A stretch of 64,000 nt of DNA from Balneicella halophila (GCF_003096835.1 NZ_QENZ01000003.1:434001-498000), one strand, 5' to 3'; shown: positions 1 to 9,243, numbered from the stretch's first letter. The notes: generated from the letters alone by a model not told the origin. A program made the numbers and translations.

Positions 1-1040
1 TGTCATTGACTGAGGATCCTGAATGCGAACCACCTGTAGCACAAAAATTAATCGACTTTACAGAGAAAGGCGACCTCTCAGAGAACCTCAAATTAGATTT
101 TGAACCTAGAAAAATCCTAAAAAGAGGCGATTTTAGCAATGCTAATGCTCCTAGGGTGCTAGTTGATGCAAGAGGGAAGAAAAGCTTCTCTACAGAGGAT
201 TTAGGCTATAAACATGGAGAAAAAGGAATTCGTGCCTGCGATTACGTTATCGTAGAAAAGTATAGTGATGACCTGCCAAAGACATTGAAACAAATAATTC
301 CTATTGAGGAGTATGAAGAAGGTAAAGGATTTGCATTATATAATGAGGGAAATTACCAAAAAACTTCAGAAACTGAAGACCTATTCTTTATAGAAGTTGA
401 TGTAGTAGAAAGCCTCGATATGGTCAACAAGCTAAACAATGATGATAGTATTGTGCTTATAGCAAAATTGAATGAGAACAAACCATTTCAAAAAATAGAA
501 AATTTCTTTAAAGTGCTAAATAATCTTAATCTGCAATTACCAGTAGTTGTAAACTTACAGAGTACTGCAGATAGTTTAGAAGACCTACAAATACAGGCTG
601 CAGCTAACTTAGGTAACAGCTTTGTTGATGGTTTAGCATCAGGAATTCTTTTAACAAATAGCAACTTGCCTCTGTCACACGTAAGGGAAACAGCATTTGG
701 GGTGCTTCAAGCCTCACGTGCTCGCACAACTAAGACAGAGTTTATTTCCTGCCCTGGGTGCGGACGTACCTTGTTTAGTCTTCAAGAAGTTACGGCAAAA
801 GTAAAAGCACACTTCAATCATCTGAATCATCTAAAAATCGGGGTGATGGGATGTATTGTGAATGGACCCGGGGAGATGGGTGATGCACACTATGGATACG
901 TGGGAGCAGGACCAGGAAAAATAAATCTCTACAAAGGGACAGAGGTAATGAAACGAAACATCCCTTCAGGGAATGCTATTGAAGCACTAGAGGAATTAAT
1001 TAAAGAACATGGAGATTGGGTAGAGCCAAATGAATCTTAA
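1..1040 (+). CDS. ispG: 4-hydroxy-3-methylbut-2-enyl diphosphate synthase, C-terminal part (5' end outside window)
   Basis: IspG (GcpE) makes HMBDP from the cyclic diphosphate MEcPP in the MEP isoprenoid pathway, using a [4Fe-4S] cluster. The frame is open from the first base, so the gene starts upstream; the TTG at 6-8 is an internal Leu codon, not a start. The last 120 residues carry the Fe-S domain: CPGCGRT (about 751-771) and GCIVNGPGE (about 850-876) supply the three Cys and one Glu ligands known for the family. The preceding 220 residues are not the canonical TIM barrel and match the inserted domain of the long Bacteroidota/plant-type IspG. The last 11 bases overlap the next gene, suggesting co-transcription. 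ispH, the following step of the pathway, is also in this window at 6108-6965 on the other strand. Confidence 0.95.
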   Translation, partial: SLTEDPECEPPVAQKLIDFTEKGDLSENLKLDFEPRKILKRGDFSNANAPRVLVDARGKKSFSTEDLGYKHGEKGIRACDYVIVEKYSDDLPKTLKQIIPIEEYEEGKGFALYNEGNYQKTSETEDLFFIEVDVVESLDMVNKLNNDDSIVLIAKLNENKPFQKIENFFKVLNNLNLQLPVVVNLQSTADSLEDLQIQAAANLGNSFVDGLASGILLTNSNLPLSHVRETAFGVLQASRARTTKTEFISCPGCGRTLFSLQEVTAKVKAHFNHLNHLKIGVMGCIVNGPGEMGDAHYGYVGAGPGKINLYKGTEVMKRNIPSGNAIEALEELIKEHGDWVEPNES

Positions 1041-1734
1041 ACCGCATCAATATTGGGCTATTAATGTTACATTGTTTTTCCATGTAATTCTATTTTGGTT
1101 TCTTTTTTTTGTAGAAATGAGGAAGTCTGCAGAAAGATTAGAATATGAACTTGAATTGGCTCCAGAACCCAACAAAGAATCAGAGCTTGAAGAAAAAATT
1201 AAAATTGAAGAAAGAGCAGATGCTGAACTTAAAGAAATGATGACAAGTGAAGCATCGAAAAGACTAGTACGAGGAGAGCAAACGCACGAAGAAGTTACGA
1301 CAGAAGTCTTACAAGAAGAATTTGCAGAGCTCAAAAAAGAACAATTAAAAGTCTCGAAAGAGGAGAAACCCCAACTAACGTTTGAGAAAACACAAGATAC
1401 GATAGAGCGTAAAACAGAACAAAAGGAAGAAAGACAAACGATATTCTATGTTGGAAAAAGTCGGGTAGAATATTTTTTAGCAGAACGATATCGGGTCAAA
1501 TTACCTATACCTGTATATCAGTGTGAAGGAGGAGGTACGGTAGAGGTTGCTATTGCTGTAAATAGAAAGGGAGTAGTTGTAGGTGCTGAAGTCGTTAAAC
1601 ATCGTTCTCGTTCAGCATCTGATTGTATGCATGCAGCGGCGTTGCATGCAGCTTTGGCATCAGTATTTAGTGAACGACCAGAAGCTCCAGTATCACAACA
1701 AGGCAGAATTGTTTATAAATTCGCACCTCAATAA
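1030..1734 (+). CDS. TonB-like energy transducer, single N-terminal membrane anchor
   Basis: A 234-residue protein. An N-terminal hydrophobic helix (about residues 9-30) is followed by a long Glu/Lys-rich, probably helical or extended stretch (about 35-140). The last 85 residues resemble a TonB C-terminal domain: a GGTVEVAIAVNRKGVV strand pair, a conserved Cys-containing helix and a final IVYKF strand. TonB-family proteins couple the proton motive force to outer-membrane receptors by spanning the periplasm, and this layout fits, although the usual Pro-rich spacer is replaced by a charged one. The start overlaps the ispG end by 11 bases. No ExbB/ExbD partner or receptor is nearby, so its target is unknown. 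The C-terminal domain assignment rests on pattern only. Confidence 0.7.
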   Translation: MNLKPHQYWAINVTLFFHVILFWFLFFVEMRKSAERLEYELELAPEPNKESELEEKIKIEERADAELKEMMTSEASKRLVRGEQTHEEVTTEVLQEEFAELKKEQLKVSKEEKPQLTFEKTQDTIERKTEQKEERQTIFYVGKSRVEYFLAERYRVKLPIPVYQCEGGGTVEVAIAVNRKGVVVGAEVVKHRSRSASDCMHAAALHAALASVFSERPEAPVSQQGRIVYKFAPQ

Positions 1735-1806
1735 TGTTTTTTATAAATATCTTATAGGCAAGGTTTTTGTTTTACTTATAAAAGTTACATTTAAAAAATT
1801 TCAGAT

Positions 1807-2478
1807 ATGATAAAAAATACTAGATTGTTTGGAATTGCAACTATTGTCTCACTTTTGTTTCTAATTGTTGCATGTACGCCAGAGGAAAAAACAGAAACCT
1901 TTTGGGTAAATAGTTACAAAACGACTGTAGATAATGATGATAATTATCAGTTATTAGTTTCCGAGAGTGATAATTTGGAAGATGCTAACTGGGATAAATT
2001 TGAAAATTCTATTGAAGGATTTACATTTAAACCTGGGTATTTTCAAAAAATTGAAGTGAAAGTTGAGGATGTAGAAGGTCAAGAAACAAAGAAATACACT
2101 CTAAAAGATGTATTGGAAGAAAAATTGGATATGCGTTATCGTTTAAACGATACTTGGGTAGTTGTAGCTATCGATGGCAAAGATGTAGAGAAAAAAGAAG
2201 ATCAAGAACTTCCACAACTTGAAATGAACCTTTCAAAAGGTCAGGTTTCTGGTACTGATGGATGTAACCGCATATTTGGTCAAATTACAGAAATTAAAGA
2301 GAATACAATTAAGTTTGACAAAATGGGTTCTACTCGTATGGCATGTCCTGATATGGAAACTCCAGATGCTTTTATGAGTGCATTTGCAAAAGTAAAACAG
2401 TATAAACTAAATGATTTAGAATTAGTACTTCTTGATGAAAATAATAACGAAGTATTGAAGTTTAAGAAAGTGGACTAA
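1807..2478 (+). CDS. META-domain lipoprotein with DUF4377-like N-terminal region
   Basis: A 223-residue exported lipoprotein. The N-terminal hydrophobic segment ends in a lipobox (FLIVAC, Cys at residue 23), so it should be lipidated and membrane-anchored. Residues about 30-110 (TFWVNSYKTT..., ending before VLEEK) resemble DUF4377. Residues about 113-223 form a META (HslJ-like) domain, recognisable by LNDTWVVVAIDG, the SGTDGCNRIFG core and the MGSTRMACPD segment. META domains occur in bacterial envelope and heat-shock/novobiocin-resistance proteins, but the biochemical activity is unknown. The gene stands alone, 72 bases after the TonB-like gene, and faces priA across a strong hairpin terminator. 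Confidence 0.8.
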   Translation: MIKNTRLFGIATIVSLLFLIVACTPEEKTETFWVNSYKTTVDNDDNYQLLVSESDNLEDANWDKFENSIEGFTFKPGYFQKIEVKVEDVEGQETKKYTLKDVLEEKLDMRYRLNDTWVVVAIDGKDVEKKEDQELPQLEMNLSKGQVSGTDGCNRIFGQITEIKENTIKFDKMGSTRMACPDMETPDAFMSAFAKVKQYKLNDLELVLLDENNNEVLKFKKVD

Positions 2479-2521
2479 ATAAGAGAAAGGTCTTTTAAAA
2501 ACAAAATATTAGATTACAGCA

Positions 2522-2546
2522 AGAGCCGAACAAATCGTTCGGCTCT
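2522..2546. terminator. bidirectional intrinsic terminator
   Basis: A perfect 10-bp inverted repeat (AGAGCCGAAC / GTTCGGCTCT) with a 5-base loop lies between the convergent META lipoprotein and priA genes. T- and A-rich sequence flanks it on both sides, so it can serve both strands. Confidence 0.85.
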
Positions 2547-2552
2547 CTGCTT

Positions 2553-4955
2553 TTAGAAAACATCTACATCTGCACCTATATGGATACTGCTAAAACCCTT
2601 AGTTTGCTTTACGCGACTGATGGCCTCAGATGTTAATTGTTTCGCTTTAGCGTAGGAGCTTTTTCGTTCAATCTTAAGTATTATCTCTTGCAAATAGAAA
2701 TTTTTAACACGAGAGACAAGAGGAGTATGGGCTCCGTAGGTTCTTGCGCCAAAGATGTTTTTCAAATCCTCTCCTAGTAAGTACGCGGCTTCTTCTACTT
2801 TTTGTTTGTTCTTATGTTTGAGCTTAATTTTCATCATATAATAAACCGGCGGATAATGGAAGGCATTTCTTTCTCTTATTTGTTGATTATAGAGAGGGGT
2901 GTAGGCACTTTCTTTCACGAGTTTTAGAACAGGGTGCTTAGGTTTATAAGTCTGAATAAGAACTTTTCCCTGTTTTTTCTTTCTCCCTGCACGCCCACTT
3001 ACTTGTAGTAGCAACTGAAAACTCCGTTCATAAGCTCTAAAATCTGGATAATGCAATAATAAGTCAGCGTTGAGAATAGCAACCAAACCTACATTATCAA
3101 AATCTAATCCTTTAGCAAGCATTTGCGTACCTATTAGAATTTTAGTTTCTCCATTTTTAAATTTTGAAAGAATTTTTTCATAACTATGTTTGCCTGTCGT
3201 AGTATCCCAGTCAATGCGGTCGCTGAGGTAATTTGGGAAAAGCGCTGTTGTTTGCTCTTCTATTTGTTCTGTCCCAATACCAATCGTTGAAAAATCCTCT
3301 CCTTGGCATTCTCCACATTTATGCTTTGCATATGAGATGGAGTAATTGCAGTAATGACAATCTAAGGTGTTCGCGTATTTATGAAGGCTTAAACTCACAT
3401 CACAATTTGGGCAGTGTGGAATGGTGTCACAATTCTCGCATTTCACAAAATAGGAGTAGCCCCTTCTGTTTTGGAAAAGAATGACCTGTTCACCATTCTC
3501 TAAAGTTTCATTCATTGCTTTGATGAGCTCAGGCGTAAATAATCCCTTCATTCGTTTTTTACGACTTGCCTCTGTACTATCAATGAGAATGATTTCCGGT
3601 GGTAGAATATCTTGATACCGTTGGAATAACTCCACTAAGCCATATTTGCCAAGCTGTACATTGAAATAACTTTCTAAAGATGGCGTTGCTGAACCCAAGA
3701 GAACTTTACTGTTTTGTAAATAAGCTAGGTATATAGCTGCATCTCTGCCATGATAACGTGGTGCTGGATCTTGCTGTTTAAAGCTCGGCTCGTGCTCTTC
3801 GTCAACAACTATGAGTCCTAAGTCGTGAAAAGGCAAGAAAATCGCTGAGCGGGCTCCTATGACCACGTAAGGTTTATCTTTAGCTTGTAATTTCCTCCAA
3901 ACTTCAACACGTTCGTTTGTACTGTATTTAGAATGATAGACTAAAAGTTGTTTTCCGAAAAATATGGCTAAGCGCTCTGCAAGTTGTGTTGTCAATGCAA
4001 TTTCTGGTAACAGAAATAAGACAAACCTTCCTTTCTCTAGTTCTTTAGCAATAAGATGTGTATAAATCTCTGTTTTTCCACTTGAGGTAATTCCATGTAG
4101 TAAAACTGTAGAATGTGTTTCGAATTGCTTTTTGATTTCTCCATATTTTTGTTGCTGTATCTCAGAAAGTTCATAAAGAGGTTTTGTTTCTTTTGGATAT
4201 TTAAAACTGTGTCTATAAACTTTTTCTTTTTGACTAATAATGAACTCTTTTTTTATCAATGTCTTTATGGGAGATTCAGTTACACCCTCTTCTTCTAAGA
4301 ATTTTGATTTGCTAACTTTTTCTGTTTTAGATAAATCTATGAGTCTAAGTAAAACATGACTTTGTAGTTCCGAGAGCTTATTAATTTCTTCTGTGGTAAT
4401 ATTCTCTCTTGGGTAAAGAAAAACGACTTCTTTCGGCTTAAATCTTTGATTGTGTTGCGTATGTATTTGTACAACTTCTTTCTCTAATAATGCTTTAAGA
4501 ACCTCTAATTTCCCTCCTAATGATTCATCTAAGGTTTTTAAATCTAATGCACCATGTTGCAAAGCGTCTATTATTAATCTTTCTGTTTCTGAATCAGGGA
4601 TATAGTCCGTTTTTGTAAGATGCACTTTATGTTCACTTTCAATGCGAAAACCTGCAGGGAGAGCTGCTGTCATAACTTCCCCAAGAGCACACATATAGTA
4701 GCTAGCCATCCATTTCCAAAAAGCGATTTGTTCACTGCTTACAATAGGTTTCTTATCCCATATTGAGATGATTGATTTGGTTGGATATGAGGGTTTATCT
4801 TCACTAAGTTTTAAAACAATGCCACCATAAAATTTTCTCCCGAGAGGCACCACAACTTGCTGACCTATCTGTATTTCTTTCTGAAAAGAGACAGGAACTT
4901 CATAGGTATAACATGATTGCTGGGCTATGGGCAAGACTATAATTGCATAGGGCAT
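2553..4955 (-). CDS. priA: primosomal replication restart helicase PriA
   Basis: An 800-residue superfamily 2 DNA helicase that reloads the replisome at collapsed forks. The N-terminal about 100 residues are the 3'-end-binding domain. Walker A is at about 288-295 (GITSSGKT) and the DEEH box at 385-388, followed by helicase motifs (GSATPS, about 421). Eight cysteines form the two zinc sites: residues 506, 509, 515, 518, 533, 536, 547 and 550. The GTQMLAKGLDF and QVSGRAGR motifs complete the C-terminal helicase lobe. Length and motifs are intact. It is monocistronic, convergent with the META lipoprotein gene and separated from pfkA by a terminator. A -7 element match lies about 30 bases upstream of the start. 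Confidence 0.97.
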   Translation of the reverse strand: MPYAIIVLPIAQQSCYTYEVPVSFQKEIQIGQQVVVPLGRKFYGGIVLKLSEDKPSYPTKSIISIWDKKPIVSSEQIAFWKWMASYYMCALGEVMTAALPAGFRIESEHKVHLTKTDYIPDSETERLIIDALQHGALDLKTLDESLGGKLEVLKALLEKEVVQIHTQHNQRFKPKEVVFLYPRENITTEEINKLSELQSHVLLRLIDLSKTEKVSKSKFLEEEGVTESPIKTLIKKEFIISQKEKVYRHSFKYPKETKPLYELSEIQQQKYGEIKKQFETHSTVLLHGITSSGKTEIYTHLIAKELEKGRFVLFLLPEIALTTQLAERLAIFFGKQLLVYHSKYSTNERVEVWRKLQAKDKPYVVIGARSAIFLPFHDLGLIVVDEEHEPSFKQQDPAPRYHGRDAAIYLAYLQNSKVLLGSATPSLESYFNVQLGKYGLVELFQRYQDILPPEIILIDSTEASRKKRMKGLFTPELIKAMNETLENGEQVILFQNRRGYSYFVKCENCDTIPHCPNCDVSLSLHKYANTLDCHYCNYSISYAKHKCGECQGEDFSTIGIGTEQIEEQTTALFPNYLSDRIDWDTTTGKHSYEKILSKFKNGETKILIGTQMLAKGLDFDNVGLVAILNADLLLHYPDFRAYERSFQLLLQVSGRAGRKKKQGKVLIQTYKPKHPVLKLVKESAYTPLYNQQIRERNAFHYPPVYYMMKIKLKHKNKQKVEEAAYLLGEDLKNIFGARTYGAHTPLVSRVKNFYLQEIILKIERKSSYAKAKQLTSEAISRVKQTKGFSSIHIGADVDVF

Positions 4956-4984
4956 ATTTTAGAGATCTTTAGTAAGTGGTTATT

Positions 4985-4992
4985 CAAATGTA
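4985..4992 (-). promoter_or_regulatory. putative priA promoter -7 element
   Basis: On the minus strand this reads TACATTTG, a full match to the Bacteroidota -7 consensus TAnnTTTG, 30 bases before the priA start. No convincing TTTG -33 element is present at the standard spacing, so the call rests on one box. Confidence 0.45.
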
Positions 4993-5066
4993 GAGAAATA
5001 TTTATAAAAAACAGTCTTTCTTACTTGGCAGATTTTAGAGTTTTTGGAAAAGAGAATGCTTGCATA

Positions 5067-5099
5067 AAAAAACCTCTATAGTAACTGTAGAGGTTTTTT
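5067..5099 (-). terminator. intrinsic terminator after pfkA
   Basis: A 12-bp inverted repeat (AAAAAACCTCTA / TAGAGGTTTTTT) with a 9-base loop starts 23 bases past the pfkA stop codon. Reading on the minus strand, the hairpin ends in a run of T, as expected for a Rho-independent terminator of the cmk-ispH-pfkA operon. Confidence 0.85.
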
Positions 5100-5121
5100 C
5101 TAAGAATTTGCAGAGATGTTC

Positions 5122-6099
5122 TTATATTGACAAAATATCGACGATACGTAATAAATTTTTATTTAACGCCTTATCTTCTTTTATAGAGTCGCTCAGGGGA
5201 ACATACACTACTTGATTGTTTCGAATTCCAACCATTTCATTACTTCTGTCAGTCAATAACGCCTCTACAGCAGCTACTCCCAATTGGCTGGCAATAACAC
5301 GGTCGTAAGCTGATGGAGAACCACCACGTTGCAAGTGCCCTAATATACTTAAGCGGACATCGTATTCGGGGTGTTCTTTCGTTATCTCTTTATAAATATC
5401 ATACGCCTTTATCTTTGAACCTTCAGAAACAATAATAATCCCGTTTTGTTTACTTCTCTTATGTTTTTGCTCCAAATACTCCCGAAGTTTGGTCTGATAT
5501 TCTTCAAACTCAGGTAGAAGTATTGATTCTGCACCAGTGGCAATACCTGCACGCAGAGCGATAAATCCCGCATCGCGTCCCATCACCTCTATGAGAAATA
5601 GGCGATTGTGTGCACTTGCAGTATCTCGGATTTTGTCAACAGCTTCAACAATAGTATTCAAAGCTGTATCAAAACCAATCGTAGCATCAGTACCAAATAT
5701 ATCGTTGTCTATGGTTGCAGGAATACCAATAACAGGAATATTGTATTCATCAGAGAAAATGGAAGCACCAGTGAAGGTGCCATCACCACCGATTACCACT
5801 AATCCATCCAGCCCGATTTCTTGTATATAGTCGTATGCTTTCTTCCTGCCTTCTGCTGTCTCAAATTCTTTGCACCTAGCTGAACGTAATAGCGTACCGC
5901 CTCGTTGTATTAAATGTCCTACGGTACGGCTTCCCAATTCGAATGTGTCTTTTTGCAATAGTCCTTGGTATCCTTCATGAATACCAACTACTTTCAATCC
6001 ATTATATATTGCGGTACGCGTTACAGCTCTTACCGCTGCATTCATACCGGGGGCATCACCTCCAGAAGTTAAGACTCCTATTTTTTTTATTTCTTTCAT
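5122..6099 (-). CDS. pfkA: ATP-dependent 6-phosphofructokinase
   Basis: PfkA phosphorylates fructose 6-phosphate to the 1,6-bisphosphate, the committed step of glycolysis. The start at 6099 gives 325 residues, the usual bacterial length; the reading frame extends further upstream but would overlap ispH, and the alignment-like N-terminus KKIGVLTSGGDAPGMNAAVR begins just after this Met. Visible motifs are the ATP-site GGDGTFTGA, the PATIDNDI substrate loop with the catalytic Asp, the IEVMGRDAG segment and HLQRGGSPSA near the C-terminus. GGDGT with a Gly after GGD is typical of ATP-dependent rather than pyrophosphate-dependent enzymes. It lies 8 bases after ispH and is the last gene of the cmk-ispH-pfkA operon. 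Confidence 0.95.
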   Translation of the reverse strand: MKEIKKIGVLTSGGDAPGMNAAVRAVTRTAIYNGLKVVGIHEGYQGLLQKDTFELGSRTVGHLIQRGGTLLRSARCKEFETAEGRKKAYDYIQEIGLDGLVVIGGDGTFTGASIFSDEYNIPVIGIPATIDNDIFGTDATIGFDTALNTIVEAVDKIRDTASAHNRLFLIEVMGRDAGFIALRAGIATGAESILLPEFEEYQTKLREYLEQKHKRSKQNGIIIVSEGSKIKAYDIYKEITKEHPEYDVRLSILGHLQRGGSPSAYDRVIASQLGVAAVEALLTDRSNEMVGIRNNQVVYVPLSDSIKEDKALNKNLLRIVDILSI

Positions 6100-6107
6100 T
6101 CGTTTTG

Positions 6108-6965
6108 TTATTTGGTATTCGTTTCGATATGTTTTGCAACCTCTTCCATTAACCATTGGGGGGTGGATGTTGCTCCACAAATCCCAACACTTTCACAACC
6201 TTGAAACCATGTCATGTCAACTTCATCTGCTTCTGATACGAAATAGCTATGCTCATTGTGTTTTTTGCAAACAGAGTATAGCCATTTACCATTAGAGCTT
6301 TTCTTTCCGCCAACGAAAATAATTACATCGTGTTTCTGAGCAAATTCTGTCAATATAGGCACTCGGTTTGATACTTTTCTACAAATAGTATCATTATCTT
6401 TTATAACGTTATAACCATTTTCTTTTAAGGTGTTAACAAGTTTATGAAAACCATCTATAGTTTTTGTGGTTTGAGAAAAAACGACAACAGGGTAGTCTTT
6501 ATCAATCTTGTAAATGTCGTCACAACTTTCACAAACTATAGCGTTACCCTCTGTTTGTCCAACCAAACCGTTTACTTCTGCATGACCTAATTTCCCATAA
6601 ATCACAATTTGAGTTCCTTGATCTTTACCTTTTTCATAGGCTTTCTTGATGCGTTTTTGTAAATTGAGCACAACAGGACATGAGGCATCCACTAAAGTAA
6701 TATTGTTATTATTTGCCATTTCATAAGTCGATGGTGGCTCACCATGTGCACGCAATAAGACTTTTACGTCTTTCAGTTTGCTAAACTCTTCATGGTCTAT
6801 AGACTTAAGTCCCAGTTTATTTAAACGTTCAACTTCTTTATTATTATGTACAATATCTCCTATAACAAATAAATTATCATCTTCTTTTAATTCCCTCTCA
6901 GCATGCTCAATAGCATATGTAACGCCAAAGCAGTAACCAGAGTTTGGATCAATAGTTATCTTCAT
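6108..6965 (-). CDS. ispH: 4-hydroxy-3-methylbut-2-enyl diphosphate reductase
   Basis: IspH (LytB) reductively dehydroxylates HMBDP to IPP and DMAPP, the last step of the MEP pathway. The 285-residue protein has the three cluster-binding cysteines at C12 (GYCFGV), C96 (DASCPVV) and C195 (DTICRKVSNR), and the catalytic Glu region GHAEVNG near residue 130. Length is normal for the stand-alone enzyme. The gene overlaps cmk by 4 bases (ATGA), so the two are translationally coupled. An ispG fragment opens the window on the other strand, so two MEP-pathway genes sit within 6 kb but not in one operon. Confidence 0.95.
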   Translation of the reverse strand: MKITIDPNSGYCFGVTYAIEHAERELKEDDNLFVIGDIVHNNKEVERLNKLGLKSIDHEEFSKLKDVKVLLRAHGEPPSTYEMANNNNITLVDASCPVVLNLQKRIKKAYEKGKDQGTQIVIYGKLGHAEVNGLVGQTEGNAIVCESCDDIYKIDKDYPVVVFSQTTKTIDGFHKLVNTLKENGYNVIKDNDTICRKVSNRVPILTEFAQKHDVIIFVGGKKSSNGKWLYSVCKKHNEHSYFVSEADEVDMTWFQGCESVGICGATSTPQWLMEEVAKHIETNTK

Positions 6966-7639
6966 AAGTTTGTAGTATTTCTAATTTCGTGGACTTTTTG
7001 TAGTACAACATCTAATTGTTCTTGACGGTTCAGCTGGCTATTATCTAAAACAACTGCATCAGAAGCTTTTCGTAAAGGACTTTCTTTTCTATTTTCATCA
7101 ATATAATCTCGTTCCCTCAAGTTCTCTAAAATCTCCTCCATGCTTACATCTTTCCCCTTAGCACGCATTTCATCATATCGACGTTGCGCTCTGATGCTTT
7201 GGTTAGCTGTCAAGAATATCTTTAGTTCTGCATCGGGAAAAACAACTGTGCCTATATCTCTTCCATCCATCACTATTGACCCGTTTTTTGCATAATTTCG
7301 TTGTTGAGCCACCAAGAAACACCTAACCTCTTTTATCTTAGCATAGTAGCTTACACTTCTAGAAACCTCCATTCCTCTGATTTCTTTTGAAACATCCTCT
7401 CCATTTAACAAAATGATTTGTTTCCCTTCAGCATCTTTATCAAAAGTTATTTTGATATTATCTAGCAAAGGAATAATATCCTCTTCTTTTCCCACAGTAA
7501 CGCCATTTCTAAGACCATACAATGTGACAGCACGATACATGGCTCCGCTATCAATGTAAGTAAAATCGAGAGCCTGAGCCAAGTCCTTTGCCAAGGTGCT
7601 TTTCCCACAAGAGGAATATCCATCTACTGCTATGATCAT
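6962..7639 (-). CDS. cmk: cytidylate kinase
   Basis: Cmk transfers phosphate from ATP to CMP and dCMP in nucleotide recycling. The 225-residue protein starts with the P-loop DGYSSCGKST (residues 6-15), followed by YIDSGAMYRAVTLYGLR, the CMP-binding region and MDGRDIGTVVFPDAELKIFLTA, all hallmark segments of the family. The lid region QRRYDEMRAKGKDVSMEEI is present. It is the first gene of an operon with ispH (4-base overlap) and pfkA. A -7-like element lies about 30 bases upstream. It is divergent from ung. Confidence 0.95.
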   Translation of the reverse strand: MIIAVDGYSSCGKSTLAKDLAQALDFTYIDSGAMYRAVTLYGLRNGVTVGKEEDIIPLLDNIKITFDKDAEGKQIILLNGEDVSKEIRGMEVSRSVSYYAKIKEVRCFLVAQQRNYAKNGSIVMDGRDIGTVVFPDAELKIFLTANQSIRAQRRYDEMRAKGKDVSMEEILENLRERDYIDENRKESPLRKASDAVVLDNSQLNRQEQLDVVLQKVHEIRNTTNL

Positions 7640-7669
7640 TTTTCTAATATTTAAAGTATTCTTTCCTTA

Positions 7670-7677
7670 CAAAAGTA
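7670..7677 (-). promoter_or_regulatory. putative cmk operon promoter -7 element
   Basis: The minus strand reads TACTTTTG, a full TAnnTTTG match, 31 bases upstream of the cmk start. No clear -33 TTTG is seen at 19-21 bases, so confidence is limited. Confidence 0.45.
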
Positions 7678-7745
7678 CAAAAAGACTAACACTTCTTTTA
7701 CTATTTGAATAAATTGTATCTTAGTGCAAGAAAAAACGATTGCCT

Positions 7746-8408
7746 ATGGATGTAAAAATAGCTGAAGGATGGAAAGATTTATTATCTGAGGAATTTGAAA
7801 AAAACTATTTCAAAAACTTAGTTGCTTTTGTTAAGGATGAATATAAACACCATAAAATTTACCCTCCAGGGAAGAAGATATTTGCAGCATTTGACTTTTG
7901 CAGTTTGAAAGATCTAAAGGTTGTTATTATAGGTCAAGATCCTTATCATGGTGAGGGACAAGCTCATGGATTGTGTTTTTCTGTCGCTAATGATGTGCGT
8001 ATTCCTCCATCTCTTCAAAATATCTTTAAAGAATTGAACACGGATGTAGGGAAACCGATTCCAACTACAGGAAATTTGGAATCGTGGGCAAAACAGGGTA
8101 TCCTGATGCTAAATGCAACACTAACTGTTCGCGCTAATTCCCCAAGGTCGCATCAAAATAAAGGCTGGGAACAGTTTACGGATGCTGTTATTGAGAAAAT
8201 CTCAGAAGAGAAAGAAGGTGTCGTTTTTTTGCTTTGGGGAGCTTATGCTCAAAGAAAAGGGGCAGTTATTGATAGGACTAAGCATTTGGTACTTGAATCG
8301 GCACATCCGTCTCCCTTTGCTGCCCACAGGGGATTTTTTGGGAACAGGCATTTCAGCCAAACGAATACCTACCTTAAAAGCAAAGAAAAAACGCCTATCG
8401 TTTGGTAG
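7746..8408 (+). CDS. ung: uracil-DNA glycosylase (family 1)
   Basis: Ung removes uracil from DNA to start base excision repair. With the ATG at 7746 the protein has 220 residues; an in-frame TTG two codons earlier is less likely. The water-activating loop GQDPYHGEGQAHG has catalytic Asp65, the Leu-intercalation/His motif HPSPFAAHRGFFG has His187, and LLWGAYAQRKG carries the usual conserved segment. Length matches family 1 enzymes. It is monocistronic, and its last codons form the left side of a hairpin terminator shared with the convergent lpxA operon. Confidence 0.96.
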   Translation: MDVKIAEGWKDLLSEEFEKNYFKNLVAFVKDEYKHHKIYPPGKKIFAAFDFCSLKDLKVVIIGQDPYHGEGQAHGLCFSVANDVRIPPSLQNIFKELNTDVGKPIPTTGNLESWAKQGILMLNATLTVRANSPRSHQNKGWEQFTDAVIEKISEEKEGVVFLLWGAYAQRKGAVIDRTKHLVLESAHPSPFAAHRGFFGNRHFSQTNTYLKSKEKTPIVW

Positions 8409-8414
8409 GCGTTT
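8389..8414. terminator. bidirectional terminator overlapping the ung stop codon
   Basis: A perfect 9-bp inverted repeat (AAACGCCTA / TAGGCGTTT) with an 8-base loop. The right arm begins with the ung TAG stop codon, so the hairpin is partly coding. A-rich sequence precedes it and ACACATTTTT follows, letting it serve ung and the opposing lpxA operon. Confidence 0.75.
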
Positions 8415-8445
8415 ACACATTTTTAATGATAGAAAGATTTGGATT

Positions 8446-9243
8446 TTACTCTCCGAAATCTTTTGGATTGATATATCCTTTCATGATTCCACGCTTAGAA
8501 TTACGAACAAAAAGAATGATTTCATCACGTTCTCCTGATGCAGTCATCTGCGCTTCAATAGCTTCAGTGGCATCACTATTATTCATTCCTTTTTGATACA
8601 AATAGCGATAGATATCTTGAATCTCGCGTATTTTTTCGTTGTTAAAATTTCTACGACGCAGTCCGATAGAATTCACACCAACATATGAAAGTGGTGAACG
8701 AGCGGCCTTTACATAAGGCGGTACATCTTTACCTACTAAAGATCCTCCGGATATCATGACATGTTTACCAATATTTACAAACTGGTGTACAGCAACCAGA
8801 CCACTTAGAATAGCCCAGTCATCAATTACAACTTCTCCAGCTATCTGTGACGCATTACCAATGATTACGTTATCTCCAACACAACAATCATGGGCAATAT
8901 GTACATAGGCCATAAGCAGACAGTTGCTGCCAACGATGGTTTTGCCTTTGGCAACTGTACCACGGTTGATGGTTACACACTCTCTGATTGTAGTATTATC
9001 ACCAATTTCTACTGTAGTTTTTTCTCCACGAAATTTTAAATCTTGCGGTATTGCTGAGATTACGGCTCCAGGAAAGATTTTACAATTTTTGCCAATTCGA
9101 GCACCTTCTAATATGGTTGCATTAGATCCAATACGTGTACCCTCTTCTATAATTACGTTCTTGTCAATCGTTACGAAAGGATCGATAACGACATTATCTG
9201 CGATTTGCGCCTCGGGGTGTACGTATGCTAGAGGTTGTTTCAT
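8446..9243 (-). CDS. lpxA: acyl-[acyl-carrier-protein]--UDP-N-acetylglucosamine O-acyltransferase
   Basis: LpxA acylates UDP-GlcNAc at the 3-OH, the first step of lipid A synthesis, in the cytoplasm. The 265-residue protein is built of hexapeptide repeats (I-x-D-N-V-V-I type, residues about 10-190) that fold as a left-handed beta-helix. It has the catalytic-His segment MAYVHIAHDCCVGDN and a helical C-terminus (IREIQDIYRYLY). It is the last gene of the minus-strand lpxD-lpxC/fabZ-lpxA block, 30 bases after lpxC/fabZ. The length matches E. coli LpxA. Acyl-chain specificity cannot be read from the sequence. Confidence 0.96.
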   Translation of the reverse strand: MKQPLAYVHPEAQIADNVVIDPFVTIDKNVIIEEGTRIGSNATILEGARIGKNCKIFPGAVISAIPQDLKFRGEKTTVEIGDNTTIRECVTINRGTVAKGKTIVGSNCLLMAYVHIAHDCCVGDNVIIGNASQIAGEVVIDDWAILSGLVAVHQFVNIGKHVMISGGSLVGKDVPPYVKAARSPLSYVGVNSIGLRRRNFNNEKIREIQDIYRYLYQKGMNNSDATEAIEAQMTASGERDEIILFVRNSKRGIMKGYINPKDFGE